Of a DNA stretch of 21,126 bases, positions 1 through 8,074 are shown piece by piece; position 1 is the first letter of the stretch; every line of letters starts with the position of its first letter. The DNA comes from RGIG9060 sp045645985. Its GTDB lineage: Bacteria > Spirochaetota > Spirochaetia > Treponematales > Treponemataceae. Both the position numbers and the translations under genes were made by a program. A model generated the notes under the pieces. It was not told where the DNA came from, did not search any database, and saw only the letters and a program-made list of their open reading frames with translations. The stretch lies in NCBI GenBank assembly GCA_045645985.1, contig JAZRJV010000035.1:1-21126 (forward strand), read 5' to 3'.

Positions 1-2
1 AC

Positions 3-1958
3 GATTGTGCTCCATTTGATTGGCGAGAAATTAGCCCAACAATTTTTGGAGCAGTTTTTGAATCAACATTGAACCCAGAAACTCGCCGCACTGGCGGAAT
101 GCACTACACTTCAATCGAAAATATCCATAAAGTAATCGATCCACTTTTTATGGACGAATTAGAAGCTGAATTTGAAAAAATCTGTGCAACAACCAATGCA
201 AAATCAAAATCTGATAAACTCCACGCATTTCAAGAAAAACTTGGGAATTTAAAATTTTTAGACCCAGCTTGTGGAAGTGGAAATTTTTTAACAGAAACAT
301 ATTTGAGCATTCGTCGCTTGGAAAATAAAGTAATTTCTGTGCTAAATAATGGCGAAAAAGTTTTAGGCTTTGACGAATTCATAAAAGTAAAAATCAATCA
401 GTTTTACGGAATCGAAATAAACGATTTTGCAGTAACCGTTGCAAAAACTGCCTTGTGGATTGCCGAAAGCCAAATGATGACCGAAACCGAAAAAATTATC
501 GGAATGAACTTAGACTTTTTGCCTTTGACAACAAATGCGTTTATTGTGGAAGGCAATGCGTTGCGAATGAATTGGGAAACTCTAAAACCAATTGACGAAA
601 ACGTACAACTCAACGACGGACTTTTTGCAGGTTTTGCCACAGAAGTAGACGGAAACGAGATTCAGTATGATTATATCATGGGAAATCCGCCGTTTGTGGG
701 TAAAAGTTATCAAACGAAAGAACAAAAAGATGACATGGCTTTTGTATTTAATGGTATTAAAAATTTCGGGAATCTTGATTTTGTTACTTGTTGGTATAAA
801 AAAGCATGTGATTACATCCAGAAAACAGATATAAAATGTGCGTTTGTTTCTACAAATTCAATTTGTCAAGGTATTGCAGTTCCTCCACTATGGAATTATC
901 TTTTTGCAAAAAATATAGAAATAGATTTTGCTTATAGAACTTTCAAATGGAATAGCGAAAGTACAGACAAAGCCGCAGTTCACTGTGTCATCATAGGCTT
1001 TAGTTGCCACACGGATTCGATTTTGCTAACGCAAAATCAACAGAAGAAAATATTTCATTCTGATGGTTCGATGGAAATTGTGAAAAATATTAATGCGTAT
1101 TTAATGGATGCCCCAAATATTATTGTAGATAATCGTTTAAAACCGTTATCTGATGTTCCAGAAATGATTGTTGGTTCTTGTCCTACTGATGGCGGAGGAT
1201 TTATTTTAACTCCCGAGGAATATGAAGATTTTATAAAGAAAGAGCCGAATGCAAAGAAATACATAAAAAAATATATAGGTTCAGAAGAGTTTATTAATAA
1301 CAAGGTGCGTTATTGCCTTTGGCTAAAAAATTGTCCGCCAAATGAATTAACAAAAATGCCTTTGGTAATGCAACGAATAAAATCTGTACAAGATTTTAGA
1401 TTAGCAAGTAAAAAGGAACAAACACGTAAAAGAGCTACAACTCCAACATTATTTGCAGAAGATAGATATGTTCCAGCAAAATCAGTTTTTATGCCTATGG
1501 TATCATCTGAAAATAGATATTATATTCCGATAGGATTTTGTGATTCAGATGTTGTTCCAAATAATAAATCTCTGTTTGTTCCCAATGCTTCCCTATATAT
1601 ATTTGGTGTTCTGACAAGTAATATTCATAATGCGTGGATGCGTGTTGTTGCAGGTAGATTAGAAAGTCGTTACAGCTATGGTGCTTCCACTGTTTACAAT
1701 ACATTCCCTTTCCCAAATCCGACAGAGGAACAAAAAGCAAAAATCGAGCAAACTGCACAAGCAATTTTAGACGCACGTTCTCAATTTCCAGAGGCTTCAT
1801 TAGCAGATTTATACAACCCTTTAACAATGCCACCAGTTTTACGCAAAGCTCACGAAGCAAACGACAAAGCCGTAGAAAAAGCCTATGGAAAAACATTCTC
1901 AAATGATGATGAAAGAGTAGCATTTTTGTTTGAAAAATATGTTGAGATGACTAAATAA
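3..1958 (+). CDS. MmeI-like DNA methyltransferase / type IIG-L restriction-modification protein, 5' end outside window
   Basis: The reading frame is open to the left edge (frame of position 3), so the gene starts upstream and the TTG at 69 is internal. The first visible residues (FDWREISPTIFG, then NPETRRTGGMHYT) match the linker before the methylase domain in MmeI-type enzymes. Motif I DPACGSG is encoded at 261-281 and motif IV NPPF at 684-695, as in N6-adenine methyltransferases. The 3' part (about 760-1700) should be the target-recognition domain. The C-terminus (YNPLTMPPVLRKAH, then AYGKTF and ERVAFLFEKY) is typical of the MmeI C-terminal domain. Family members combine an N-terminal nuclease, a helical spacer, the methylase and the TRD in one chain of roughly 900 or more residues. 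Whether the nuclease part exists here cannot be seen. Arginine codon use shifts to AGA in the TRD part. Confidence is high for the methylase family, moderate for restriction activity. Confidence 0.88.
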   Translation, partial: DCAPFDWREISPTIFGAVFESTLNPETRRTGGMHYTSIENIHKVIDPLFMDELEAEFEKICATTNAKSKSDKLHAFQEKLGNLKFLDPACGSGNFLTETYLSIRRLENKVISVLNNGEKVLGFDEFIKVKINQFYGIEINDFAVTVAKTALWIAESQMMTETEKIIGMNLDFLPLTTNAFIVEGNALRMNWETLKPIDENVQLNDGLFAGFATEVDGNEIQYDYIMGNPPFVGKSYQTKEQKDDMAFVFNGIKNFGNLDFVTCWYKKACDYIQKTDIKCAFVSTNSICQGIAVPPLWNYLFAKNIEIDFAYRTFKWNSESTDKAAVHCVIIGFSCHTDSILLTQNQQKKIFHSDGSMEIVKNINAYLMDAPNIIVDNRLKPLSDVPEMIVGSCPTDGGGFILTPEEYEDFIKKEPNAKKYIKKYIGSEEFINNKVRYCLWLKNCPPNELTKMPLVMQRIKSVQDFRLASKKEQTRKRATTPTLFAEDRYVPAKSVFMPMVSSENRYYIPIGFCDSDVVPNNKSLFVPNASLYIFGVLTSNIHNAWMRVVAGRLESRYSYGASTVYNTFPFPNPTEEQKAKIEQTAQAILDARSQFPEASLADLYNPLTMPPVLRKAHEANDKAVEKAYGKTFSNDDERVAFLFEKYVEMTK

Positions 1959-1979
1959 TTTTTTTGAGGAGAAAATATC

Positions 1980-2192
1980 ATGAAAGGTATAGTTGTTGAT
2001 TATGATTCTATAAATAATTTCTTTACTGTAGAAACAGAAAATAGAAGATATATAGTTTTTGAACCTATAGGTGGATATGAGGTTTCAATTAATGATGAAA
2101 TAAAAGGAAATTTCGACTCTTTAGGTAGTGAGCAATTATTTAATATATCACAGAATGAATATATTGATGTTGTTATTCAAGAAATAAAATAA
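1980..2192 (+). CDS. Small hypothetical protein (70 aa), R-M-linked
   Basis: A 70-residue acidic protein starts 21 nt after the methyltransferase stop, with a good ribosome binding site (GAGGAG about 8 nt before ATG). The opening MKGIVVDYDSINNFFTVET and the alternating hydrophobic pattern suggest a small beta-rich fold, possibly OB-like, but no family is recognised. Spacing to the next gene is 9 nt, so the three genes probably form one transcript. It uses AGA and ATA codons and is more AT-rich than pepT-murA, like the TRD part of the preceding gene, which suggests it belongs to acquired DNA. A role as accessory or control protein of the R-M unit is only a guess from position. Confidence 0.65.
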   Translation: MKGIVVDYDSINNFFTVETENRRYIVFEPIGGYEVSINDEIKGNFDSLGSEQLFNISQNEYIDVVIQEIK

Positions 2193-2201
2193 GGATGATT
2201 T

Positions 2202-2681
2202 ATGAACATAACTAATGAACTTACAGAATTAGGCGTATCTCTTACAGAACTTGCCGTAAAAGGGACTACTTCTATAGTTACAAAAAAGATTAAAGCTATA
2301 AAAGATGAAAAAAACATAGAAGCAATTCGAAAAACATATGATGAAATAATTAATGAATTAATTCTAGAACGAGAACAAGCTGTAAGGATTGCTCAATCTT
2401 ATAAATCAGAATTGGATAGAATAATAATAGGTGATGAAGATATTAAACATTTGAATTCCACTGTATCAAAAGTATTAGATTTAGTAAAAAAAATCTCACC
2501 AAATACTTCTACAGAAAGTTTTGAAGTTGTTAAAGATTTAATTAATGTGGATACATTAAAAACAATGCAACTTTTGGGATTTAATTATAAAGCCGCAATT
2601 GGAGAACCTTTAACAAAAATTTGTGCAGAATCTATAATGAAATTAGGAACTAGAAATAAATCAAATAATAGCAAAAGATAA
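2202..2681 (+). CDS. Hypothetical helical protein (159 aa), R-M-linked
   Basis: ATG is preceded by AAGGATG 6-7 nt upstream. The 159-residue product looks almost wholly helical. An N-terminal segment (residues 1-30) has hydrophobic stretches but no clear transmembrane helix. Residues about 30-75 are charged and heptad-like (EAIRKTYDEIINELILEREQ), suggesting a coiled coil. The C-terminal LLGFNYKAAIGEPLTKI segment resembles endings I associate with small accessory hypothetical proteins of Firmicutes islands, but I cannot name a family. It sits 9 nt behind the 70-aa gene and before the KilA-N gene, so it probably belongs to the same accessory module. No catalytic motif is visible. Confidence 0.6.
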   Translation: MNITNELTELGVSLTELAVKGTTSIVTKKIKAIKDEKNIEAIRKTYDEIINELILEREQAVRIAQSYKSELDRIIIGDEDIKHLNSTVSKVLDLVKKISPNTSTESFEVVKDLINVDTLKTMQLLGFNYKAAIGEPLTKICAESIMKLGTRNKSNNSKR

Positions 2682-2688
2682 ATTAAAA

Positions 2689-2724
2689 CGAAAACCGTTA
2701 GGTTTGTGCAAATCCGCGTGGTAA
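2689..2724 (+). repeat. 36-bp imperfect direct repeat, copy 1 (upstream of KilA-N gene)
   Basis: This copy matches 3555-3590 at 31 of 36 positions, with a shared core CGTTAGGTTTG-GCAAATCC-CGTGG. It lies between the stop of the 159-aa gene and the ribosome binding site of the KilA-N gene. The two copies are 866 bp apart and frame exactly one gene. Confidence 0.8.
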
Positions 2725-2745
2725 TAAAAAAAGGAGAAAGTTTAA

Positions 2746-3567
2746 ATGGCAAAGATGAATGTAAAAGACACAGAAATTACAGTTGTACAAATTAATAATG
2801 AGGATTACTTATGCCTTACTGATATGATAAAAGCAAAAGATGGTGATTTTTTTATAACGGATTGGCTTCGAAATCGTAATACACTTGAATATATTGGTAT
2901 TTGGGAAAAAGTTTATAATCCTAATTTTAATTATGGCGAATTCGCCACAATTAAAAGTCAGTCTGGTTTAAACAGTTTTAAAATCAGCGTAAAGGAATTT
3001 GTTGCAAGAACAAATGCAATTAGTTTACAAGCAAAAGCTGGTCGCTACGGTGGAACTTATGCTCACAAGGATATTGCTTTTGAATTTGCAATGTGGATAA
3101 GTCCAGAATTTAAAATTTATATTGTAAAAGAATTCCAACGCCTAAAAGAAGAAGAACAAAAACTCCTTGGTTGGTCTGCAAAACGAGAACTTGCAAAAAT
3201 CAATTACAGAATCCACACAGACGCAATAAAACAAAATCTAATTCCGCAAGAACTAACTCCAGCACAAAAATCTTTCGTTTATGCTGATGAAGCAGATATG
3301 TTAAATGTTGCAATGTTTGGAAAAACTGCTAGAGAATGGCGAGATGAAAATCCAGACTTAAAAGGAAACATCAGAGATTACGCAACAATTAATCAATTAA
3401 TTTGTCTTAGCAACATGGAAAACTTGAACGCTGTTTTTATTAACGAAGGACTTGCACAATCAGAACGCTTGGAAAAATTGAATAAAATCGCAATCCAACA
3501 AATGAAAGTGCTAGAAAACGTGGATGATAAAAGATTCCTAAAAATATCAGACAGCGAAAGTCGTTAG
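2746..3567 (+). CDS. KilA-N domain protein
   Basis: The 273-residue protein starts at ATG 2746 behind AAAGGAGAAAG. Residues about 5-130 match the KilA-N DNA-binding domain common in phages and mobile islands: an early YLCLTDMIKAK motif, ITDWLRNRNTLEYIGIWE, then GRYGGTYAHKDIAFEFAMWISPEFKIYIVKEFQRL. Residues 155-273 are helical (AKRELAKINYRIHTDAIK, MFGKTAREWRDENP) and correspond to the tail often found on stand-alone bacterial KilA-N proteins. The gene is framed by the direct repeats 2689-2724 and 3555-3590, and its stop codon (3565-3567) lies inside the second copy. Likely role: sequence-specific DNA binding in a phage-derived or defence island; the exact function is unknown. Confidence in the domain is high. 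Confidence 0.9.
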   Translation: MAKMNVKDTEITVVQINNEDYLCLTDMIKAKDGDFFITDWLRNRNTLEYIGIWEKVYNPNFNYGEFATIKSQSGLNSFKISVKEFVARTNAISLQAKAGRYGGTYAHKDIAFEFAMWISPEFKIYIVKEFQRLKEEEQKLLGWSAKRELAKINYRIHTDAIKQNLIPQELTPAQKSFVYADEADMLNVAMFGKTAREWRDENPDLKGNIRDYATINQLICLSNMENLNAVFINEGLAQSERLEKLNKIAIQQMKVLENVDDKRFLKISDSESR

Positions 3568-3590
3568 GTTTGAGCAAATCCCCGTGGCAA
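3555..3590 (+). repeat. 36-bp imperfect direct repeat, copy 2 (KilA-N stop codon inside)
   Basis: This is the second copy of the repeat at 2689-2724, 31/36 identical. It includes the last codons and the TAG stop of the KilA-N gene and ends near the junction between the accessory genes and pepT-murA, so it may mark a recombination boundary. Confidence 0.8.
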
Positions 3591-3596
3591 TTCTTG

Positions 3597-3623
3597 GTTG
3601 CTAGGCGTAGTCGAAGTATCAAC
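3597..3623. repeat. Short imperfect palindrome, REP-like
   Basis: GTTG.TA at 3597-3603 mirrors TA.CAAC at 3617-3623, and the interior reads GGCGTAGTCGAAG. It resembles the TTCGACTACGC-containing intergenic palindromes common in treponemes and other host-associated bacteria. It lies right after the second KilA-N repeat. The pairing is imperfect, so the call is weak. Confidence 0.35.
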
Positions 3624-3638
3624 AAAAAAACATACCGA

Positions 3639-3667
3639 TTGAAAAATACATAAAAATATCGTACGAT
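3639..3667 (+). promoter_or_regulatory. Putative sigma-70 promoter of pepT-murA
   Basis: TTGAAA (3639-3644), a 17-bp spacer and TACGAT (3662-3667) stand 7 nt before the pepT ATG. The expected transcription start would fall at or next to the start codon, and no Shine-Dalgarno is present, so the mRNA may be leaderless. Confidence 0.4.
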
Positions 3668-3674
3668 ATAAAAG

Positions 3675-4928
3675 ATGATTTTGGAAACTAACGAAAAAAA
3701 TACTTTGCTAGAAAATTTTTTATCATATATTAAAATTTGGACAACTAGCGATTCTCAAAAGGCAGACGAAGGATTGCAACCTTCCACAGAACGACAATTT
3801 GATTTGGCAAATCATATTAAAAATCAACTTGAAGCTTTGAAAATCGAAAGTCACATCACAAAAAAGGGATATTTGTGCGCAAGGATTAAAGCAACAAAAG
3901 GTTACGAAAATTGTGCTTCTGTAGGATTTTTGGCTCATCTTGATACGGTGGGTGAAGTTTCTGGGCAAAATGTAAATCCTAAAATCATTGAAAACTACGA
4001 TGGAAAATCTATCACTTTAAACGATGAAGTTTCTATTAAAATAGAAGAAAATCCTGAACTTGCAAAATGCAAAGGTCAAACAATTATCACAACAGACGGA
4101 ACTACTTTGCTTGGAGCTGACGATAAAGCTGGAATTGCAGAAATTATGACAGTGATTCAAATTTTGCAGGATAAAAATATTCCTCACGGGCAGATTGAAA
4201 TCATTTTTTCACCTGATGAAGAAACTGGGCATGGAATGGACAATGTTCCACTAGACTGGCTTGAATCAAAACAATGTTACACAGTTGATGGTGGGGATTT
4301 GGGCGAAATCGAAGCGGAATGTTTTAACGCATACAAATCCGAAATCACTTTTACAGGAAAAGCTTTGCATACGGGTTCAGCTCGGCCAAATATGGTGAAT
4401 GCCGTAACAATGGCAAGTAAATTTGTTTCTATGCTTCCACAAAATGAAAGTCCAGAAGCAACTGACGGATATTTAGGATTTTATGCTCCAATGGAAATTT
4501 CAGGTTCAATGGAAAGTGCGTCGGTAACAGTTTTCTTAAGAGATTTTGAAGAATCTGGAATGAAGCGAAGAATCGAAACTATTGATTCTTTGGCACAAAC
4601 TTGCAAATCACTTTTTCCAAATGGAAATGTTGAAGTAAAACACACTTTTCAATACAAAAATATGAAGCAAGTTCTTGATAAAAATCCTCATGTAATGCAA
4701 AATCTAATTGATGCGGTAAAAAATGTAGGAATTGAACCAGTTATTCGTCCAATTCGTGGAGGAACTGACGGTTCTCGTTTATCAGAAATGGGAATTCCAA
4801 CTCCAAACATTTTTACCGGCGGACACAATTTTCATTCAAGAACAGAATGGGCTTGTTTGGAACAAATGGAATATTCAGTAAAAACAATACTTGAACTTAT
4901 CAAAATATATTCAGAAAGGAAAAACTAA
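3675..4928 (+). CDS. pepT: Peptidase T (tripeptide aminopeptidase, M20B)
   Basis: The 417-residue protein has about the usual length of PepT (E. coli about 408). It should be a cytoplasmic dinuclear-zinc aminopeptidase releasing the N-terminal residue of tripeptides. Expected ligands are visible: His88 and Asp90 in AHLDT, Asp149 in LLGADDKAG, the catalytic and ligand Glu pair 182-183 in SPDEETGHG, Asp205 in TVDGG, and His387 in GGHNFHSRTEW. The lid domain (about 215-330) contains FNAYKSEITFTGKALHTG and SARPNMVNA, characteristic of the family. The ATG at 3675 gives the family's usual N-terminus but lacks a Shine-Dalgarno; a promoter -10 ends 7 nt upstream. The stop codon directly abuts the murA ATG, so the two genes are co-transcribed and probably translationally coupled. 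Confidence 0.96.
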   Translation: MILETNEKNTLLENFLSYIKIWTTSDSQKADEGLQPSTERQFDLANHIKNQLEALKIESHITKKGYLCARIKATKGYENCASVGFLAHLDTVGEVSGQNVNPKIIENYDGKSITLNDEVSIKIEENPELAKCKGQTIITTDGTTLLGADDKAGIAEIMTVIQILQDKNIPHGQIEIIFSPDEETGHGMDNVPLDWLESKQCYTVDGGDLGEIEAECFNAYKSEITFTGKALHTGSARPNMVNAVTMASKFVSMLPQNESPEATDGYLGFYAPMEISGSMESASVTVFLRDFEESGMKRRIETIDSLAQTCKSLFPNGNVEVKHTFQYKNMKQVLDKNPHVMQNLIDAVKNVGIEPVIRPIRGGTDGSRLSEMGIPTPNIFTGGHNFHSRTEWACLEQMEYSVKTILELIKIYSERKN

Positions 4929-6209
4929 ATGTACGAATATCATATTGAAGGTGGCTTTCCGATAAAAGGAACTATCGCCGCCAGTGGAAACAAAAACGCA
5001 GCATTACCTTGTATCGCAGCGGTTCTTTTAACAGATAAAGAAGTTACGCTACGAAACATCCCAGATATCGAAGATACTGGTGTAATGATAAAAATTCTAG
5101 AACGCCTTGGAGTAACAGCCGAAAAAATTGCTGAAAACACATGGAAATTTTGTGCAAAGAATTTAAATTCACACGAAATTCCTTCAGATTTGGCAAAAAA
5201 GATTCGTGCTTCGATTCTTTTTGCAGGTCCACTTCTAGCAAGACTTGGGAAAGCACAACTTTTTCCGCCAGGAGGAGATGTAATTGGGCGCCGTCGTCTT
5301 GATACTCACTTTTTAGCACTTACTGAACTTGGTGCAAGAGTAAACACAGACGGTCAACTTTCTTTTACCGCAAACAAACTTGTAGGAGCTGACATTTTCT
5401 TGGACGAAGCTTCCGTTACTGCAACTGAAAACGCTGTTATGGCAGCTTGTTTAGCAGAAGGAACAACGATTTTAACAAATACCGCTAGTGAACCTCATGT
5501 TAGAGATTTGTGCAATATGTTAAATGCCATGGGTGCCGATATTTCAGGAGTTGGTTCAAATATTCTTACAATCAAAGGTGTAAAAAAACTTCATGGTTGC
5601 GATTTCAAAATTGGGCCAGACTATATGGAAATTGGTTCATTTATTGGATTGGCTGCTGCAACTCGTGGAAGCATCACAATTACAGGTGTTGAACAGCGAG
5701 ATATGAGAGCAATTCGTCTTGCTTTTGGAAGATTGGGAATTACTTGGACAACAGATGGGGATTCTATCATCGTTGGAAACGAACAAAATATGCAAGTTAG
5801 CCCAGACTTAGGCGGAATGATTCCAAAAATTGATGACTCTCCATGGCCAGGATTTCCACCAGATTTAACAAGTATTATGACAGTTGTTGCAACTCAAGTT
5901 GAAGGTACAGTTTTGATTCACGAAAAAATGTTTGAATCAAGAATGTTCTTTGTAGATAAACTTATCGGAATGGGAGCAAGAATTACACTTTGCGACCCAC
6001 ACAGAGCTGTAGTTTCTGGACCAAGTTTATTGCGAGGAACAGAATTAGTTTCTCCAGATGTACGAGCTGGTATGGCAATGGTTATTGCCGCAATGTGTGC
6101 AAGAGGTGAAAGTGTTATCAAAAATGTTTATCAAGTTGAACGAGGATATGAACATTTAACAGAAAAACTTCAGTCACTTGGTGCACATATCGAAAGAATT
6201 ACTGTGTAA
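4929..6209 (+). CDS. murA: UDP-N-acetylglucosamine 1-carboxyvinyltransferase (MurA), Asp in place of catalytic Cys
   Basis: This 426-residue protein catalyses the first committed step of peptidoglycan synthesis, transfer of enolpyruvate from PEP to UDP-GlcNAc in the cytoplasm. The N-terminus has GNKNAALP with Lys22 and Asn23 at the conserved places. The active-site loop reads PPGGDVIGRRRLDTH, so residue 117 is Asp where E. coli has Cys115. PWPGFPPDLTS (about 298-308) carries the conserved catalytic Asp region. Length and full colinearity indicate an intact enzyme. The Cys-to-Asp change is known from mycobacteria, chlamydiae and some spirochaetes and goes with insensitivity to fosfomycin. The start codon immediately follows the pepT stop, with AGAAAGGA inside the end of pepT as ribosome binding site. 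A terminator follows 8 nt after the stop. Confidence 0.97.
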   Translation: MYEYHIEGGFPIKGTIAASGNKNAALPCIAAVLLTDKEVTLRNIPDIEDTGVMIKILERLGVTAEKIAENTWKFCAKNLNSHEIPSDLAKKIRASILFAGPLLARLGKAQLFPPGGDVIGRRRLDTHFLALTELGARVNTDGQLSFTANKLVGADIFLDEASVTATENAVMAACLAEGTTILTNTASEPHVRDLCNMLNAMGADISGVGSNILTIKGVKKLHGCDFKIGPDYMEIGSFIGLAAATRGSITITGVEQRDMRAIRLAFGRLGITWTTDGDSIIVGNEQNMQVSPDLGGMIPKIDDSPWPGFPPDLTSIMTVVATQVEGTVLIHEKMFESRMFFVDKLIGMGARITLCDPHRAVVSGPSLLRGTELVSPDVRAGMAMVIAAMCARGESVIKNVYQVERGYEHLTEKLQSLGAHIERITV

Positions 6210-6217
6210 TCTTATCG

Positions 6218-6248
6218 AAAGGCTGTCTAAATTTAGACAGCTTTTTTT
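6218..6248 (+). terminator. Rho-independent terminator of pepT-murA, usable in both directions
   Basis: A perfect 20-bp palindrome at 6222-6241 (GCTGTCTA and its complement around an AATT centre) is followed by seven Ts (6242-6248) on the plus strand and flanked by AAA on the left. The stop codon of the convergent gene (6247-6249) overlaps the T tract. Confidence 0.9.
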
Positions 6249-8073
6249 ATTCTTTTACGCCATCACTTTTTAGCGAAACAAATCGTATAAAACACAAAAG
6301 CAAGATAAAAAGCAAAATAAACAAACTGACAAATGTAGCTCCATTTCCAACAAAAGCAACAAAAACTAATATTGCATAAAAAATCAATGACATGATAAAT
6401 CTAAAACATTGAATAAATGCATACGCTAAAAAAATAATTATTGGAAATAATAAAAGCCACGAAAACTTAAATGAATCTTCTGAAAAAATACGAGAATTCC
6501 AAGCTATGATGCTTGCTAACAAAAAGCAAATCAATAAAACTACTGGATATGTAAATCTATTTACCAATGCTTGAGAAAAAATTTCTGAAGAATATCCATA
6601 TTCTGACGCAACTTTAGAAAATCGATACAAAGAACCTAAAGACATAGTTTCTGCCCCACGAGAAACTTCACAAAGCATTGCAAAATTTTCAAAAGGAATT
6701 GGCATTACATAAGATGTAGAATTTATTAAATTCACTCCTTCTTTAGTTTCAATTCTTGGAGTAATAAAAATATTTTCATATTTTCTATCTACAGATTTTA
6801 GAAAAACATAAGGAACAAATTTTGTATTAGACATTGTACCAATGTAGTCTGATAATTCTTGGCTCATACTTTCTAAAGGCATAGAACACATCTTTGCGTA
6901 AGGCACAGAAAGACTCATTATCCATTCTTCATCTTTGTCATAGGATACAACAGAAAAACCCCGTAAATATTGCACCCTTCCTCCAGTAGTTTCTATTGAT
7001 GTAATTCCTTTTATTGAAATTAAATCTTTTCCACCATCAAGCCGAGGAATTGTAAAAAACACATTTCTGAACTTCTCAAATTGTTGCTTATCCAAAGTTT
7101 CATCTATGAAGAAATATCGAGTCCCCAAAAGTTCTTTAGAAGCTTCGTAAAAATTTTTTATATCATAATCCAATGGATATTTTTCTAATAAGTCTTGATA
7201 AATATAATATGCTTTAGAATAATCTCCCGAAGAAAGAGCAATATATCCATCTTTTTTTCTTTGGAAAACTTCTTTTGATAAATCATCTTCAAAAGCATCA
7301 ATGTGTAAAAGTTTATTCCAAGAATCACTTGCAAGTTGTTTTGCATAATCTCTATTGGTATAATTTTGCTTTGAAATTTCCAAAACTAATGAAGAATAAT
7401 AATGTGCATTGAAATAATCTTTTTTTGAATAACAATCCGTTGCTTTTTGTAATATTTCAGGCACAGTCATTCCAGAAGTTTTTGTTGTAACCAAAGTTGG
7501 CAAAATATCTTCTTCTGGCACAACTTCTTTCTTTTGCAAATACTGACTTTCTTCTATAAATCTTGCCAAATCTATAGCTTCTTGAGAATTAGGCGAAATA
7601 TTTAAAACATAATTTGCATAAAACAATGCAGAACCATAATCACCTGTTGCAAGATTTTTCTTTGCTAAAATGATATATTCATCTATATTTTTGGAATTTT
7701 CTTCCATCTGAGTTCTAGAATAAGAAATCAAAGGAACACAAACTTCTATCGCCACAAAACATATTGCAGTACAAATTAGAGAAGTTACAACGACATTTTT
7801 TAAGTACAAAATGAAAATTTCGGAAAAACGACGAGTTGGATTATTATTTTGCTTTCCAAATCCCCACGAATATCCAATAATAATTCCAGAAAGAAAAATA
7901 GCAGGTAAAAGTTTAAAGAACAATAGCAAACCATTTTGAAATTTGTACAAAAAAGGATTTATTAAATTCCAATCAGGATTTTCAAAAAAAACAAACCCAC
8001 AACCGATACAAATAGCAAACACAACAAGAGTTTCTATCAATAAAAACAAAAATACAGTTTTTGATAATTTCAT
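6247..8073 (-). CDS. Membrane protein with TPR-like repeats, possibly a divergent LptG/LptF-type permease
   Basis: The preferred start is ATG 8073 (608 aa). It has AGGAG at 8084-8088 and follows the upstream gene's stop by one base; a longer frame begins at 8121 but overlaps that gene. Three N-terminal membrane helices (about 5-30, 46-69, 92-118) end in FVAIEVCVPLISYSR, recalling helix 3 of LptF/LptG proteins (E..VP..N.R). A long extracytoplasmic part follows, with TPR-like units near 133-165, 208-240 and 270-310 (each with a GDYGSALFYANYVL-like pattern), then a beta-rich stretch around GGRVQYLRGFSVVSYD. About four membrane helices close the protein (roughly 500-600). Family LptF/LptG is an inference from topology and short motifs; the TPR insertion would be unusual. 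It forms an operon with the next gene. Confidence 0.6.
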   Translation of the reverse strand: MKLSKTVFLFLLIETLVVFAICIGCGFVFFENPDWNLINPFLYKFQNGLLLFFKLLPAIFLSGIIIGYSWGFGKQNNNPTRRFSEIFILYLKNVVVTSLICTAICFVAIEVCVPLISYSRTQMEENSKNIDEYIILAKKNLATGDYGSALFYANYVLNISPNSQEAIDLARFIEESQYLQKKEVVPEEDILPTLVTTKTSGMTVPEILQKATDCYSKKDYFNAHYYSSLVLEISKQNYTNRDYAKQLASDSWNKLLHIDAFEDDLSKEVFQRKKDGYIALSSGDYSKAYYIYQDLLEKYPLDYDIKNFYEASKELLGTRYFFIDETLDKQQFEKFRNVFFTIPRLDGGKDLISIKGITSIETTGGRVQYLRGFSVVSYDKDEEWIMSLSVPYAKMCSMPLESMSQELSDYIGTMSNTKFVPYVFLKSVDRKYENIFITPRIETKEGVNLINSTSYVMPIPFENFAMLCEVSRGAETMSLGSLYRFSKVASEYGYSSEIFSQALVNRFTYPVVLLICFLLASIIAWNSRIFSEDSFKFSWLLLFPIIIFLAYAFIQCFRFIMSLIFYAILVFVAFVGNGATFVSLFILLFILLLCFIRFVSLKSDGVKE

Positions 8074-8074
8074 T

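Noticed and set aside
1495..1923. 142-aa minus-strand frame
   Set aside because: It is antisense to the conserved 3' end of the methyltransferase, with composition expected from a shadow frame.
69..1958. TTG at 69 as the start of the methyltransferase gene
   Set aside because: The frame is open upstream to the window edge and encodes family-typical sequence (FDWREISPTIFG), so the gene is cut by the window.
2689..3590. Integron attC sites around the KilA-N gene
   Set aside because: GTTAGGT fits the core site in both copies, but a matching RYYYAAC partner is found only before copy 2 (ATCCAAC 3493-3499, inside coding DNA) and not before copy 1, and there is no central palindrome. The repeat is kept, the attC call is not.
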